The notes under the pieces were generated by a model. It saw nothing but the letters and a program-made list of their open reading frames with translations, was not told the origin of the DNA and searched no databases. The position numbers were made by a program, and so were the translations under genes. From assembly GCA_031280945.1 (NCBI GenBank), contig JAITGB010000033.1, positions 1-5,046 on the forward strand: a stretch of DNA of 5,046 nucleotides, in the 5' to 3' direction. Of this stretch, positions 1 to 5,046 are shown in pieces. This stretch comes from Spirochaetales bacterium (GTDB lineage: Bacteria; Spirochaetota; Spirochaetia; DTKZ01). The stretch's first letter is position 1. The number at the start of each line of letters is the position of its first letter.

Positions 1-967
1 GAAATCCTACGGGAATTTCAGCGCGGTAAAAGACGCATCTTTTTGCGTACAGCCCGGCGAAATCGTGGGCCTTTTGGGGCCAAACGGCGCGGGCAAAACG
101 AGCATTATGAAAATCCTTACGGGGTATCATTTCCCTTCGGGAGGAACAGCGCGGCTGGGCGGCTGGGACGTGAGAACGAATCCCGTTGAAGTAAAAGCCG
201 TGGTGGGCTATCTGCCGGAGAACGCGCCCGTATACTCTGATTTCTCCGTTGAGGAGTATTTGAGCTTTGTCGCGGAATCCCGCGCCATTCCGCCTGCCTC
301 GCGCCGGGAAGCCATAGACAGAGTTCTTGAAGCCTGCGGCCTTGAAAAAATGAGCCGGAGAATTATCGGCAAACTCTCAAAAGGCTACCGCCAGAGAACA
401 GGTCTTGCTCAGGCCATTATCCACAATCCCGGCATCCTCATTCTGGACGAACCCACAGCCGGCCTTGACCCCAATCAGATTATCGAAGTGCGGCGGCTCA
501 TTAAAAATTTGGGCAAAGAGAAAACCCTCATACTCTCAACGCATATTTTGCAGGAGGTTGAAGCCCTCTGCGACAGGATTCTTATTCTCAACGAGGGCCT
601 CATTGCCGCGGAGGGAACGCCGGAGGAAATCGCGGCGCGCATGAGGGGCGGCAAACAGTACAAGCTCACCCTGCGGAGCAAGGCCCCCCTCTCCCGCGAA
701 GAACTTTCTACCATACCCGGCCTTCTCTCGGTGGAGAGCTTTACGGAAACCTCCGCCGGAATTTACGACGCGGCCCTGTCCCTCGAAACAGAAACCCAGG
801 CCGAAGGCGGAGACATACTTTTCGACTGGGCCGTTGCAAAAGGACTAGGACTACGCAGCCTTACCCACGAACGCTACAGCATAGAGACCCTGTTTTCGCG
901 GCTTACCTCTGAGGATGGGGCAGCGGAAAACCCCGTACGAGATACACAGGAGAGCGAAAATGCGTAA
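1..967 (+). CDS. ABC transporter ATP-binding protein, GldA-like (5' partial)
   Basis: This is the cytoplasmic ATPase of an ABC-2 type exporter. The frame is open from base 2 to the TAA at 965-967, giving 321 residues. The first visible residues (KSYGNFSAV) are the usual A-loop region, so probably only about ten N-terminal residues lie outside the window. A GTG at 65 is not the start, because it encodes the valine just before Walker A. Numbered from base 2, Walker A GPNGAGKTS is at 26-34, a Q-loop equivalent YLPEN at about 70-74, signature LSKGYRQR at 125-132, Walker B ILILDEP at 145-151, the D-loop AGLD follows it, and the switch histidine is H181 in LSTH. LSKGYRQR and YLPEN are typical of the GldA/NatA-like branch. 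The C-terminal 110 or so residues form the accessory domain of such ATPases, ending in the usual RYSIETLFSRLT-type motif. All catalytic motifs are intact. It overlaps the permease gene by 8 bases. The fold and partner are clear, but the substrate is unknown. Confidence 0.95.
   Translation, partial: KSYGNFSAVKDASFCVQPGEIVGLLGPNGAGKTSIMKILTGYHFPSGGTARLGGWDVRTNPVEVKAVVGYLPENAPVYSDFSVEEYLSFVAESRAIPPASRREAIDRVLEACGLEKMSRRIIGKLSKGYRQRTGLAQAIIHNPGILILDEPTAGLDPNQIIEVRRLIKNLGKEKTLILSTHILQEVEALCDRILILNEGLIAAEGTPEEIAARMRGGKQYKLTLRSKAPLSREELSTIPGLLSVESFTETSAGIYDAALSLETETQAEGGDILFDWAVAKGLGLRSLTHERYSIETLFSRLTSEDGAAENPVRDTQESENA
948..954 (+). promoter_or_regulatory. Ribosome binding site of the permease gene
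   Basis: AGGAGAG lies inside the 3' end of the ATPase gene, 5 bases before the ATG at 960 (7 bases if counted from the AGGAG core). It decides the start: the in-frame ATG at 915 would add 15 polar residues encoded within the ATPase gene and has no comparable site. Confidence 0.8.
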
Positions 968-1679
968 AATTTCACCCCTTGTAAAAAGAGAACTCGCGGT
1001 TTTCTTTAATTCGCCCATTGCCTATGTTCTGGGAGCGGGCTTTATCGTTTTTATGTCCCTGTGGTTTTTCTTTCTCCTGCGTTTTCCCGCTCGGAACATT
1101 GCAAGTCTTCGCGGCTACTTTGAAATACTCCCCTACGTTTTTATTATCCTCATACCCGCCCTTACCATGAGGGGCTGGGCCGAGGAAAGGAAAATAGGAA
1201 CAGCGGAGCTTCTTCTTACCCTGCCCTACGGGGAGGCCCAGCTTGTCGCCGCGAAATTTCTGGGGCCGTTTTTCTTTCTCCTTATTCTTTTGGCCCTTAC
1301 CCTGCCCCTGCCTTTAACTGTTCTTCCATTGGGAAATTTTGAAACAGGGGAAATCATAGGCGAATACCTCGGCATTATTCTTTTGGGAGCCGCGGCCCTG
1401 TCCGTGGGGCAGTTTACCTCGGCTCTTTCGACAAATCAGGCCTCGGCCTTTCTTCTGGGAGCGGGATTTCTTCTCTTTTTTACGCTGATTCATTTTGCCG
1501 CTTCCCTTGCCCTGCCTGATTTTATCGCGGGCTTTTTACGCTACATTTCGCTTGAGGCTCACTTTGAGAGTTTCCGCAAAGGCGTTATTGATTCCCGCGA
1601 CCTCGTGTATTTTCTTGCCATGACCTTTGGTTTTCAGTACCTCAGCGTCAAGGTTCTTGTTTTCAGGAAATGGAGCTAA
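960..1679 (+). CDS. ABC-2 type permease, GldF-like
   Basis: This is the membrane-spanning subunit that should pair with the upstream ATPase. It has 239 residues, close to the usual 240 or so for this family. About six hydrophobic segments can be seen, near residues 18-40, 54-70, 98-123, 133-153, 162-185 and 214-232. The stretch at 68-89, with LTMR, WAEE, GT and ELLLTLP in order, lies between the second and third helices and is characteristic of GldF-type permeases. The C-terminal part (SLEAHFESF, then KGVIDSRDLVYF, from residue 197) is also typical. The start at 960 is chosen from the Shine-Dalgarno sequence at 948; the ATG overlaps the ATPase stop by 8 bases, so translational coupling is likely. 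The gene ends 2 bases before the GldG-like gene. GldF and GldA are gliding components in Flavobacteria, but homologues are common in non-gliding bacteria, so the transported substrate cannot be named. Confidence 0.93.
   Translation: MRKISPLVKRELAVFFNSPIAYVLGAGFIVFMSLWFFFLLRFPARNIASLRGYFEILPYVFIILIPALTMRGWAEERKIGTAELLLTLPYGEAQLVAAKFLGPFFFLLILLALTLPLPLTVLPLGNFETGEIIGEYLGIILLGAAALSVGQFTSALSTNQASAFLLGAGFLLFFTLIHFAASLALPDFIAGFLRYISLEAHFESFRKGVIDSRDLVYFLAMTFGFQYLSVKVLVFRKWS
1672..1675 (+). promoter_or_regulatory. Ribosome binding site of the GldG-like gene
   Basis: GGAG sits 6 bases before the ATG at 1682 and overlaps the last codons of the permease gene. It favours 1682 over the in-frame ATG at 1670, whose only purine-rich site (AGGA at 1665-1668) is a single base away, too close to work. 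Confidence 0.65.
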
Positions 1680-1681
1680 CC

Positions 1682-3274
1682 ATGAACGGAAAAATGAAGG
1701 AAATCCTCCTCACGCTTTTAACGCTCCTTGTTCTTGTTCTTGTTGCGGCGAACAGTACGGTTTTTTATACGCGGCTTGACCTTACAGAGAACAAGGCGTT
1801 TTCAATTTCAGATGTATCGAAAAATCTTTTCCGCGAGATTCCCGACCAGGTTCACATTACCTATTATATTTCCGAAAGGCTAGCGGGGCTTTCTCCCATT
1901 CCCGGCCAAATTGAAGACCTCCTGTACGAGTACGCGGCCCACGGCAGGGGCAGAATACGGGTGTCTGTTGTGGCCCCGGAAAAGGAAAAGGACTTTAAGC
2001 CCGAAGAAGCGGGCGTTGTTCCCCAGGAAATAACTGTCCTCGAAAAAAACGAACAGAGCGTGGCCATCGTGTACTCAGGCATCGTCCTTGCGTACATGGA
2101 TAACCGCGAAGTTCTCCCTGTTGTGGCGAATCCCGTAAACCTTGAATACGACCTTACCCGCCGCATCAAAAAACTCGTCAATGATGAGCGGCCTTCCGCG
2201 GGCTTTCTCCTGGGGGACAGAACCATGAGCCTTTCGCGGGACATGAGCGCCATAGGAAGCCGCCTCGCGGCCTCCTACAGCGTGCGGGAAATTTCCCCGG
2301 GCGAAGAAATACCGGAAGACATTTCCCTTCTCTTTGTGTTCGGCGGCAAGGATTTAAGCGAGGCGGACCTGTACGCCGTTGACCAGTACATTATGGCGGG
2401 AGGCAAGGCGTTTATCGCCATGGACAGGGTGGACATAGACCTCATGCGAAACCTTGAGGCAAGTCCCTACGATGAGGAGCTTCCCATCTTTAGTCTGCTT
2501 GCAGCCTACGGCGTTTCCGTGGAAAAAAACCTTGTCCTTGACGCAAACGCGCGGCGTATACCTGTGCAGAGGGACACGGGCTTTATGCGCGTACAGGCCT
2601 ACGAAATCTACAACCACTGGGTAAGCGTACAGGGGCAGGGGCTTTCCCGTGTGCATCCCGTAACCGCGGGGCTTTCTGTTTTTGACCTGTACTGGCCCAG
2701 TTCCCTTGCCCCCCGTGAAATCGAGGGAGTGCAGGCGGAAAATCTTTTGTCCTCCGGGCCGGACTCGTGGCTCATTAGCGGAGAGCGCTATCCCACAAAC
2801 CCCTACGAGGCGGGCAGTTTCCGCGCCATCGCCTCCGACAAGGCAGGAAGATACCCCCTGGGCATAGCCTTGAGCGGAACCTTTCCCAGTTATTTTGCGG
2901 GGAAAAAAGCTCCGCCGGAAAAAAGCGGCGATTCGGGTTTTACGAGGCTGCGGAAGGACTTATCGGAGGAAACGCGGCTCATTGTTCTGGGGGACGCGGA
3001 CGCCTCCCGCGACATACTTCTGAACGCGGCAGGAAGCGAATACAACCTCGCCTTTTTTGAAAACGCCGCGGACTGGCTTTCCGGCGAGGACAGCCTTATG
3101 ACAATCAGAGCGCGGAGCATGAGGGACACGCGCCTTGCCCGCATAGAGGACAAGGACGTACGGGACGGCTTTATCCTTTTTTCCGAAATCGTCAATCTCG
3201 TTCTTGTTCCCGTCTTTGTCGCGGGAGCGGGAATTCTGCGTTCCATGAGGAGGAGAACCCGCCATGACCTATAA
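1682..3274 (+). CDS. GldG-like ABC transporter accessory protein
   Basis: This is the accessory subunit of the Gld-type ABC system (ABC_transp_aux / GldG-like family). From the ATG at 1682 it has 530 residues. A membrane helix lies at about 8-27, then a large hydrophilic region faces the outside of the cytoplasmic membrane, and a second helix lies at about 497-518 before a basic tail (RSMRRRTRHDL). Family-like landmarks are LTENKAFSIS after the first helix (34-43), YDLTRRIKKL (156-165), a segment at 216-244 with VFGGKDLSEADL and QYIMAGGKAF, FDLYWPSSL (334-342), LIVLGDAD (433-440) and NAADWLSGEDSL (461-472). The two-anchor layout matches GldG proteins. No catalytic motif is visible, and the domain is thought to be non-enzymatic or to have an unknown ligand. 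It starts 2 bases after the permease stop and overlaps the next gene by 11 bases. The family assignment is firm; the role is inferred from context only. Confidence 0.92.
   Translation: MNGKMKEILLTLLTLLVLVLVAANSTVFYTRLDLTENKAFSISDVSKNLFREIPDQVHITYYISERLAGLSPIPGQIEDLLYEYAAHGRGRIRVSVVAPEKEKDFKPEEAGVVPQEITVLEKNEQSVAIVYSGIVLAYMDNREVLPVVANPVNLEYDLTRRIKKLVNDERPSAGFLLGDRTMSLSRDMSAIGSRLAASYSVREISPGEEIPEDISLLFVFGGKDLSEADLYAVDQYIMAGGKAFIAMDRVDIDLMRNLEASPYDEELPIFSLLAAYGVSVEKNLVLDANARRIPVQRDTGFMRVQAYEIYNHWVSVQGQGLSRVHPVTAGLSVFDLYWPSSLAPREIEGVQAENLLSSGPDSWLISGERYPTNPYEAGSFRAIASDKAGRYPLGIALSGTFPSYFAGKKAPPEKSGDSGFTRLRKDLSEETRLIVLGDADASRDILLNAAGSEYNLAFFENAADWLSGEDSLMTIRARSMRDTRLARIEDKDVRDGFILFSEIVNLVLVPVFVAGAGILRSMRRRTRHDL
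3248..3255 (+). promoter_or_regulatory. Ribosome binding site of the DUF4340 gene
   Basis: AGGAGGAG, close to the ideal anti-16S complement, ends 8 bases before the ATG at 3264. It lies within the last codons of the GldG-like gene and supports coupled translation across the 11-base overlap. Confidence 0.85.
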
Positions 3275-4238
3275 AACAAAAATTCTTTCACTTTCTTCCG
3301 CGGCCATTGTTCTGGCCTTGAGCTTTATACTCGGAACATACTTTTCCTACAGGGGGAGCGGAGATTCATCGCGCCTGCCTTTAAGCTCCTTTTTCCCAAG
3401 AGCAACGGTTACGGAAATTACCCTGAGCGCTGAAAGCGGAAGCATTACCCTTGCGCGAAATCAGGAAAACCCCGCGGGAAAAGGCTCGTCATGGAGCGTG
3501 ATTATCGGCGGGGAAAGCTATCCCGCGGATTCTTCAAAACTTGACCGCCTTTTTGAGGTTATTGATTCCGCCTTCCTTTCCCCGCCCTTTACGGACAAGG
3601 CGGAAAACTGGGAACGCTTTGAACTTGAGGAAGAGGCTCCCCGCCGCATCGGTTTTTCCGGCAAGGCGGGAAAGGCGGAAATCATTCTGGGCAAGGGGAG
3701 CGGCCAGGGCAAGGGTGAGTACGTCCGGTTTTCCGGTAAAAACGAGGTGTACCTCCTTTCGGAGAGCCTGTCCTACTACAGCGGAAGAAACGCCGCGTAC
3801 TGGAGCTACCTGCGCCTTTTTCCCGAAAACCTTTCGGGCCGCGATGTGTCGGCTATTTCTCTTGAAAAGCCTGTGAAGGACGCCTATACGATTTTCCGCG
3901 ATGGCAAAAACGCTATTCTGTGGGCCGCGCCGGATAAGGACACGAGAAAACCCGACCAGGGAAAGGCCGAGACCCTTGCGGCAACTCTGGCTCAGTTAAA
4001 CGCCCGCTCTTTTGCGGCGGGAGTTGACCCCTCACGCGCCGGCCTTGACGCGCCCTTTTTGAGCATCAGTTTTACGGACAGCTTAGGGAGCAGCCGCAAA
4101 CTCCTTCTTGGAAACGAAGAAACCGAAAAAAACCGCTACTGCGCCGTACAGGAGGATGGCGGCTCTCTTTCGCGGGTGTATATTCTTGATTCCTATAATG
4201 TGGAGAGAATCGAAAAACCGCCTTTTGCTGAACCGTAA
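3264..4238 (+). CDS. DUF4340 domain-containing membrane-anchored protein
   Basis: This is a 324-residue protein recognised as DUF4340-like from its content and its position directly after a GldG-like gene, where such proteins are commonly found. One hydrophobic segment at about residues 7-26 follows a short basic N-terminus (YKTK). It probably acts as an uncleaved anchor, placing the rest in the periplasm. No lipobox cysteine is present. The soluble part seems to contain two similar halves, about 50-170 and 197-316. Each has short beta-like strands, a tryptophan-containing strand, a helix around a KLDRLFEVID- or KAETLAATLAQL-like segment, a strand with an IGFSG- or ISFTD-like segment, an LG turn (ILGKG; LLGNE), and a closing strand ending VYLL or VYIL. 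No catalytic motif is visible. The start follows the strong ribosome binding site at 3248. It is the last gene of the operon. The function is unknown; a role in the same envelope complex is inferred from linkage. Confidence 0.88.
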   Translation: MTYKTKILSLSSAAIVLALSFILGTYFSYRGSGDSSRLPLSSFFPRATVTEITLSAESGSITLARNQENPAGKGSSWSVIIGGESYPADSSKLDRLFEVIDSAFLSPPFTDKAENWERFELEEEAPRRIGFSGKAGKAEIILGKGSGQGKGEYVRFSGKNEVYLLSESLSYYSGRNAAYWSYLRLFPENLSGRDVSAISLEKPVKDAYTIFRDGKNAILWAAPDKDTRKPDQGKAETLAATLAQLNARSFAAGVDPSRAGLDAPFLSISFTDSLGSSRKLLLGNEETEKNRYCAVQEDGGSLSRVYILDSYNVERIEKPPFAEP

Positions 4239-4272
4239 CGCGGGGGCGCTGCGGGGCGCTGAACCGCAACGC
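4227..4272 (+). repeat. Near-perfect 15-base direct repeat at the operon end
   Basis: GCTGAACCGTAACGC at 4227-4241 and GCTGAACCGCAACGC at 4258-4272 differ at one base. The first copy holds the last codons and stop of the DUF4340 gene (Ala-Glu-Pro-stop); in the second copy the T of TAA is replaced by C. The start-to-start spacing is 31 bases. A local duplication is the simplest reading. A second short repeat, GCCCCGCCT, occurs at 4271-4279 and 4286-4294. Confidence 0.7.
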
Positions 4273-4277
4273 CCCGC
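4251..4277 (+). terminator. Possible terminator hairpin after the operon
   Basis: GCGGGGCG at 4251-4258 pairs perfectly with CGCCCCGC at 4270-4277 across an 11-base loop, starting 12 bases after the DUF4340 stop codon. The stem is strong, but only CTTAAATT follows it rather than a clear T run, so Rho-independent activity is uncertain. A second GCCCCGC at 4286 could pair with the same left arm. Confidence 0.4.
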
Positions 4278-4351
4278 CTTAAATTGCCCCGCCTCCACCT
4301 CCGAATTCCCCCCATTCCCGCTAAAAGCTGAAATTCTCACCAAAAAACCGC

Positions 4352-4370
4352 AAAAAGACTTGTGCTTTTT
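4352..4370 (+). terminator. Weak A/T hairpin with T run
   Basis: AAAAAG at 4352-4357 pairs with CTTTTT at 4365-4370 around a 7-base loop. The stem has one G-C pair and five A-T pairs, so it is weak. It could be a minor terminator, possibly acting in both directions, or chance pairing in an A+T-rich stretch. Confidence 0.2.
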
Positions 4371-4396
4371 ACTTATTTATGCGATATTTATAAAAT
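4368..4396 (+). promoter_or_regulatory. Candidate sigma-70-type promoter of the lipoprotein gene
   Basis: TTTACT at 4368-4373 (4 of 6 to TTGACA) is separated by 17 bases from TAAAAT at 4391-4396 (5 of 6 to TATAAT). This predicts a transcription start near 4403 and a leader of about 50 bases before the ATG at 4454. The surrounding A+T-rich block contrasts with the G+C-rich genes. A second TAAAAT at 4417-4422 lacks a good -35 partner. Confidence 0.45.
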
Positions 4397-4408
4397 AAAA
4401 GTTTTATT
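4394..4408 (+). repeat. Perfect 15-base palindrome at the predicted transcription start
   Basis: AATAAAA and TTTTATT are perfect inverted 7-base arms around a single central G at 4401. One base is too short for a hairpin loop, so a protein-binding site (operator) is more plausible than an RNA stem. It overlaps the -10 element and predicted start. All arm bases are A or T, so chance occurrence in this A+T-rich patch is possible. Confidence 0.4.
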
Positions 4409-4438
4409 GTGCAGAGTAAAATGTATTTTTGCCGTTCC

Positions 4439-4445
4439 AGGAGGG
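4439..4445 (+). promoter_or_regulatory. Strong ribosome binding site of the lipoprotein gene
   Basis: AGGAGGG ends 8 bases before the ATG at 4454 and fixes that start. This matters because it places the poly-C tract inside the coding region and not in the leader. An in-frame ATG at 4421 lacks a comparable site and would place this sequence inside the gene. Confidence 0.85.
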
Positions 4446-4453
4446 TACACTGT

Positions 4454-5046
4454 ATGAACCACGTAAACACTGTAAACGCTCTCAAGCGCGAATTCAAAAA
4501 AAGCGTACATTTACCCCCCCCCCCCCCCCATTCCTACCGGAATAGTAGGAATTATCTTTCCGTCTTGGCTCTCCTCCTTGTAACGCTCTTCTCCGCCTGC
4601 CCCGTCTACGACCAGCCGTATTTTGAATTCCGTTTTACAGACCGCCTCTCTACAAACATACGGATAGCGGGTGAGTATGTTCCGCAAAAGGGGGATAAAC
4701 CCGTCGTCCTCTTCTACCTTGACAACACCTACGATGACGGATTCGTGAACGATGCGGGAGAAGTTGTTCTTGAGGGCAAAGGTTTAGCAAGCAGGCAGGG
4801 AAAAATCTTTTACCGCCTGTACTTACGGGACATAGAAAAATCCATACTCCTGGGGCGGAGGTTCGACGGGGAGGCCGTAGTCCTCAAAGTTGACGCCTCG
4901 GGCGCGGTACATTTCCAGGAAAAGGTAGTCAACCCCAACGATGTCGAGCTTTTGTATACCCCCAGAGGCTCGGTGGAGGAGTTTATTCAGATAGGCTCAA
5001 GCGCTGGGACGCGGGACGGCGCCTATGTTTTGACTAACGAGCTTGA
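4454..5046 (+). CDS. Predicted phase-variable lipoprotein, function unknown (3' partial)
   Basis: The frame is open from the ATG at 4454, which has a near-ideal ribosome binding site, to the window end: 197 complete codons with no stop. Residues 1-20 are polar and basic (KREFKKS at 11-17). They are followed by five prolines encoded by the poly-C run (21-25), a short basic stretch (HSYRNSRN), a hydrophobic core at about 34-46, and LFSAC with Cys49 as the likely lipidated residue (codon 4598-4600). Phe at -3 is non-standard for the general lipobox but is tolerated in spirochaetes. The mature part visible is mixed beta-like and polar (starting CPVYDQPYFEFRF), and I recognise no domain. The signal region is unusually long, because the C tract and an inverted repeat lie between the start and the hydrophobic core. 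The gene appears to be a separate transcription unit from the upstream ABC operon. Lipoprotein assignment is fairly sure; its location on the cell surface is inferred. Confidence 0.8.
   Translation, partial: MNHVNTVNALKREFKKSVHLPPPPPHSYRNSRNYLSVLALLLVTLFSACPVYDQPYFEFRFTDRLSTNIRIAGEYVPQKGDKPVVLFYLDNTYDDGFVNDAGEVVLEGKGLASRQGKIFYRLYLRDIEKSILLGRRFDGEAVVLKVDASGAVHFQEKVVNPNDVELLYTPRGSVEEFIQIGSSAGTRDGAYVLTNEL
4514..4529 (+). repeat. Poly-C tract (16 C) inside the lipoprotein gene
   Basis: Sixteen consecutive C follow codon 20 (TTA at 4511-4513) and encode five prolines plus the first base of a His codon. With 16 C the frame continues through the signal peptide to the window end. With 15 C the frame reaches TAA at 4581-4583, and with 17 C it reaches TAG at 4543-4545, both before the lipidation cysteine. 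Such tracts commonly change length by slipped-strand mispairing. An artefactual length from sequencing or assembly is also possible. Confidence 0.95.
4530..4552 (+). repeat. Perfect 8-base inverted repeat abutting the poly-C tract
   Basis: ATTCCTAC at 4530-4537 and GTAGGAAT at 4545-4552 are exact reverse complements around a 7-base loop. The first arm begins at the base right after the last C. A shorter alternative (ATTCC with GGAAT at 4539-4543) is nested inside. It lies in the coding frame of the lipoprotein gene. Confidence 0.85.

Noticed and set aside
915..959. In-frame ATG at 915 as the permease start
   Set aside because: It lies deep in the ATPase gene, has no good ribosome binding site and adds 15 polar residues; the ATG at 960 has AGGAG at proper spacing.
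65..967. GTG at 65 as the start of the ATPase gene
   Set aside because: The frame is open back to base 2 and encodes the conserved A-loop region (KSYGNFSAV); starting at 65 would leave Walker A at the very N-terminus.
1670..1681. In-frame ATG at 1670 as the GldG-like start
   Set aside because: The nearest purine-rich site is one base away, whereas the ATG at 1682 has GGAG 6 bases upstream. The difference is only four residues, so some doubt remains.
1864..3291. Minus-strand open frames of 100-133 codons opposite the GldG-like gene
   Set aside because: They are shadows of a well-supported family gene, with compositions rich in Ser/Arg and no domain, ribosome binding site or operon context.
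4083..4398. Open frames on both strands running from the DUF4340 gene into the intergenic region
   Set aside because: Both mostly mirror the DUF4340 coding sequence, show no recognisable protein and have no start signals of note.
4421..4453. In-frame ATG at 4421 as an alternative lipoprotein start
   Set aside because: No convincing Shine-Dalgarno precedes it, and it would put the strong AGGAGGG of 4439 inside the gene.
4565..4567. TTG at 4565 as a start downstream of the C tract, which would make the tract part of the leader
   Set aside because: The only AGGA (4547-4550) is 14 bases away, and the resulting signal peptide would lack a basic N-terminal region.
1..5046. CRISPR arrays, tRNA or rRNA genes, transposase genes
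   Set aside because: No regularly spaced repeats, no cloverleaf-like or rRNA-like sequence and no transposase motifs were seen by eye on either strand.

Overview
The window is about 50-55% G+C by eye and reads entirely on the + strand. It holds one tight operon (positions 1-4238), a 215-base intergenic region, and the 5' part of a separate lipoprotein gene (4454 to the window end). The most likely source is a spirochaete, perhaps a Treponema-type organism. The reasons are the gene set (Gld-type ABC exporter plus a DUF4340 protein), a relaxed lipobox (LFSAC) and a long homopolymer tract of the kind used for phase variation. This assignment is an inference from gene content and was not tested by any search.

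Region 1 (1-4238): four genes packed head to tail. They are an ABC ATPase (5'-truncated by the window edge), an ABC-2 type six-helix permease, a GldG-like protein with a large extracytoplasmic domain held by a helix at each end, and a DUF4340 protein with one N-terminal membrane anchor. The junctions are an 8-base overlap, a 2-base gap and an 11-base overlap, and each downstream start has its own Shine-Dalgarno sequence inside or at the end of the preceding gene. Together they look like one envelope complex: an ATP-driven membrane core (ATPase plus permease) with two accessory proteins facing the periplasm. The related GldA/GldF/GldG proteins are needed for gliding in Flavobacteria, but nothing here indicates gliding, and the substrate is unknown.

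Region 2 (4239-4453): intergenic. It has G+C-rich short repeats with a possible terminator hairpin just after the operon, a weaker A/T hairpin, a plausible sigma-70-type promoter (TTTACT-17-TAAAAT), a small perfect palindrome near the predicted start of transcription, and a strong ribosome binding site.

Region 3 (4454-5046, continuing beyond the window): a lipoprotein of unknown function. Its N-terminal coding region carries an uninterrupted run of 16 C, followed directly by a perfect 8-base inverted repeat. The reading frame is open only at this tract length (or one differing by multiples of three), so the gene is in the ON state as sequenced. Loss or gain of one C gives early stops. This is a strong candidate for a phase-variable surface lipoprotein and is the most interesting part of the window. 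Removing exactly the C tract plus the inverted repeat (39 bases) leaves a compact, ordinary-looking lipoprotein signal peptide, which hints that this segment was inserted.
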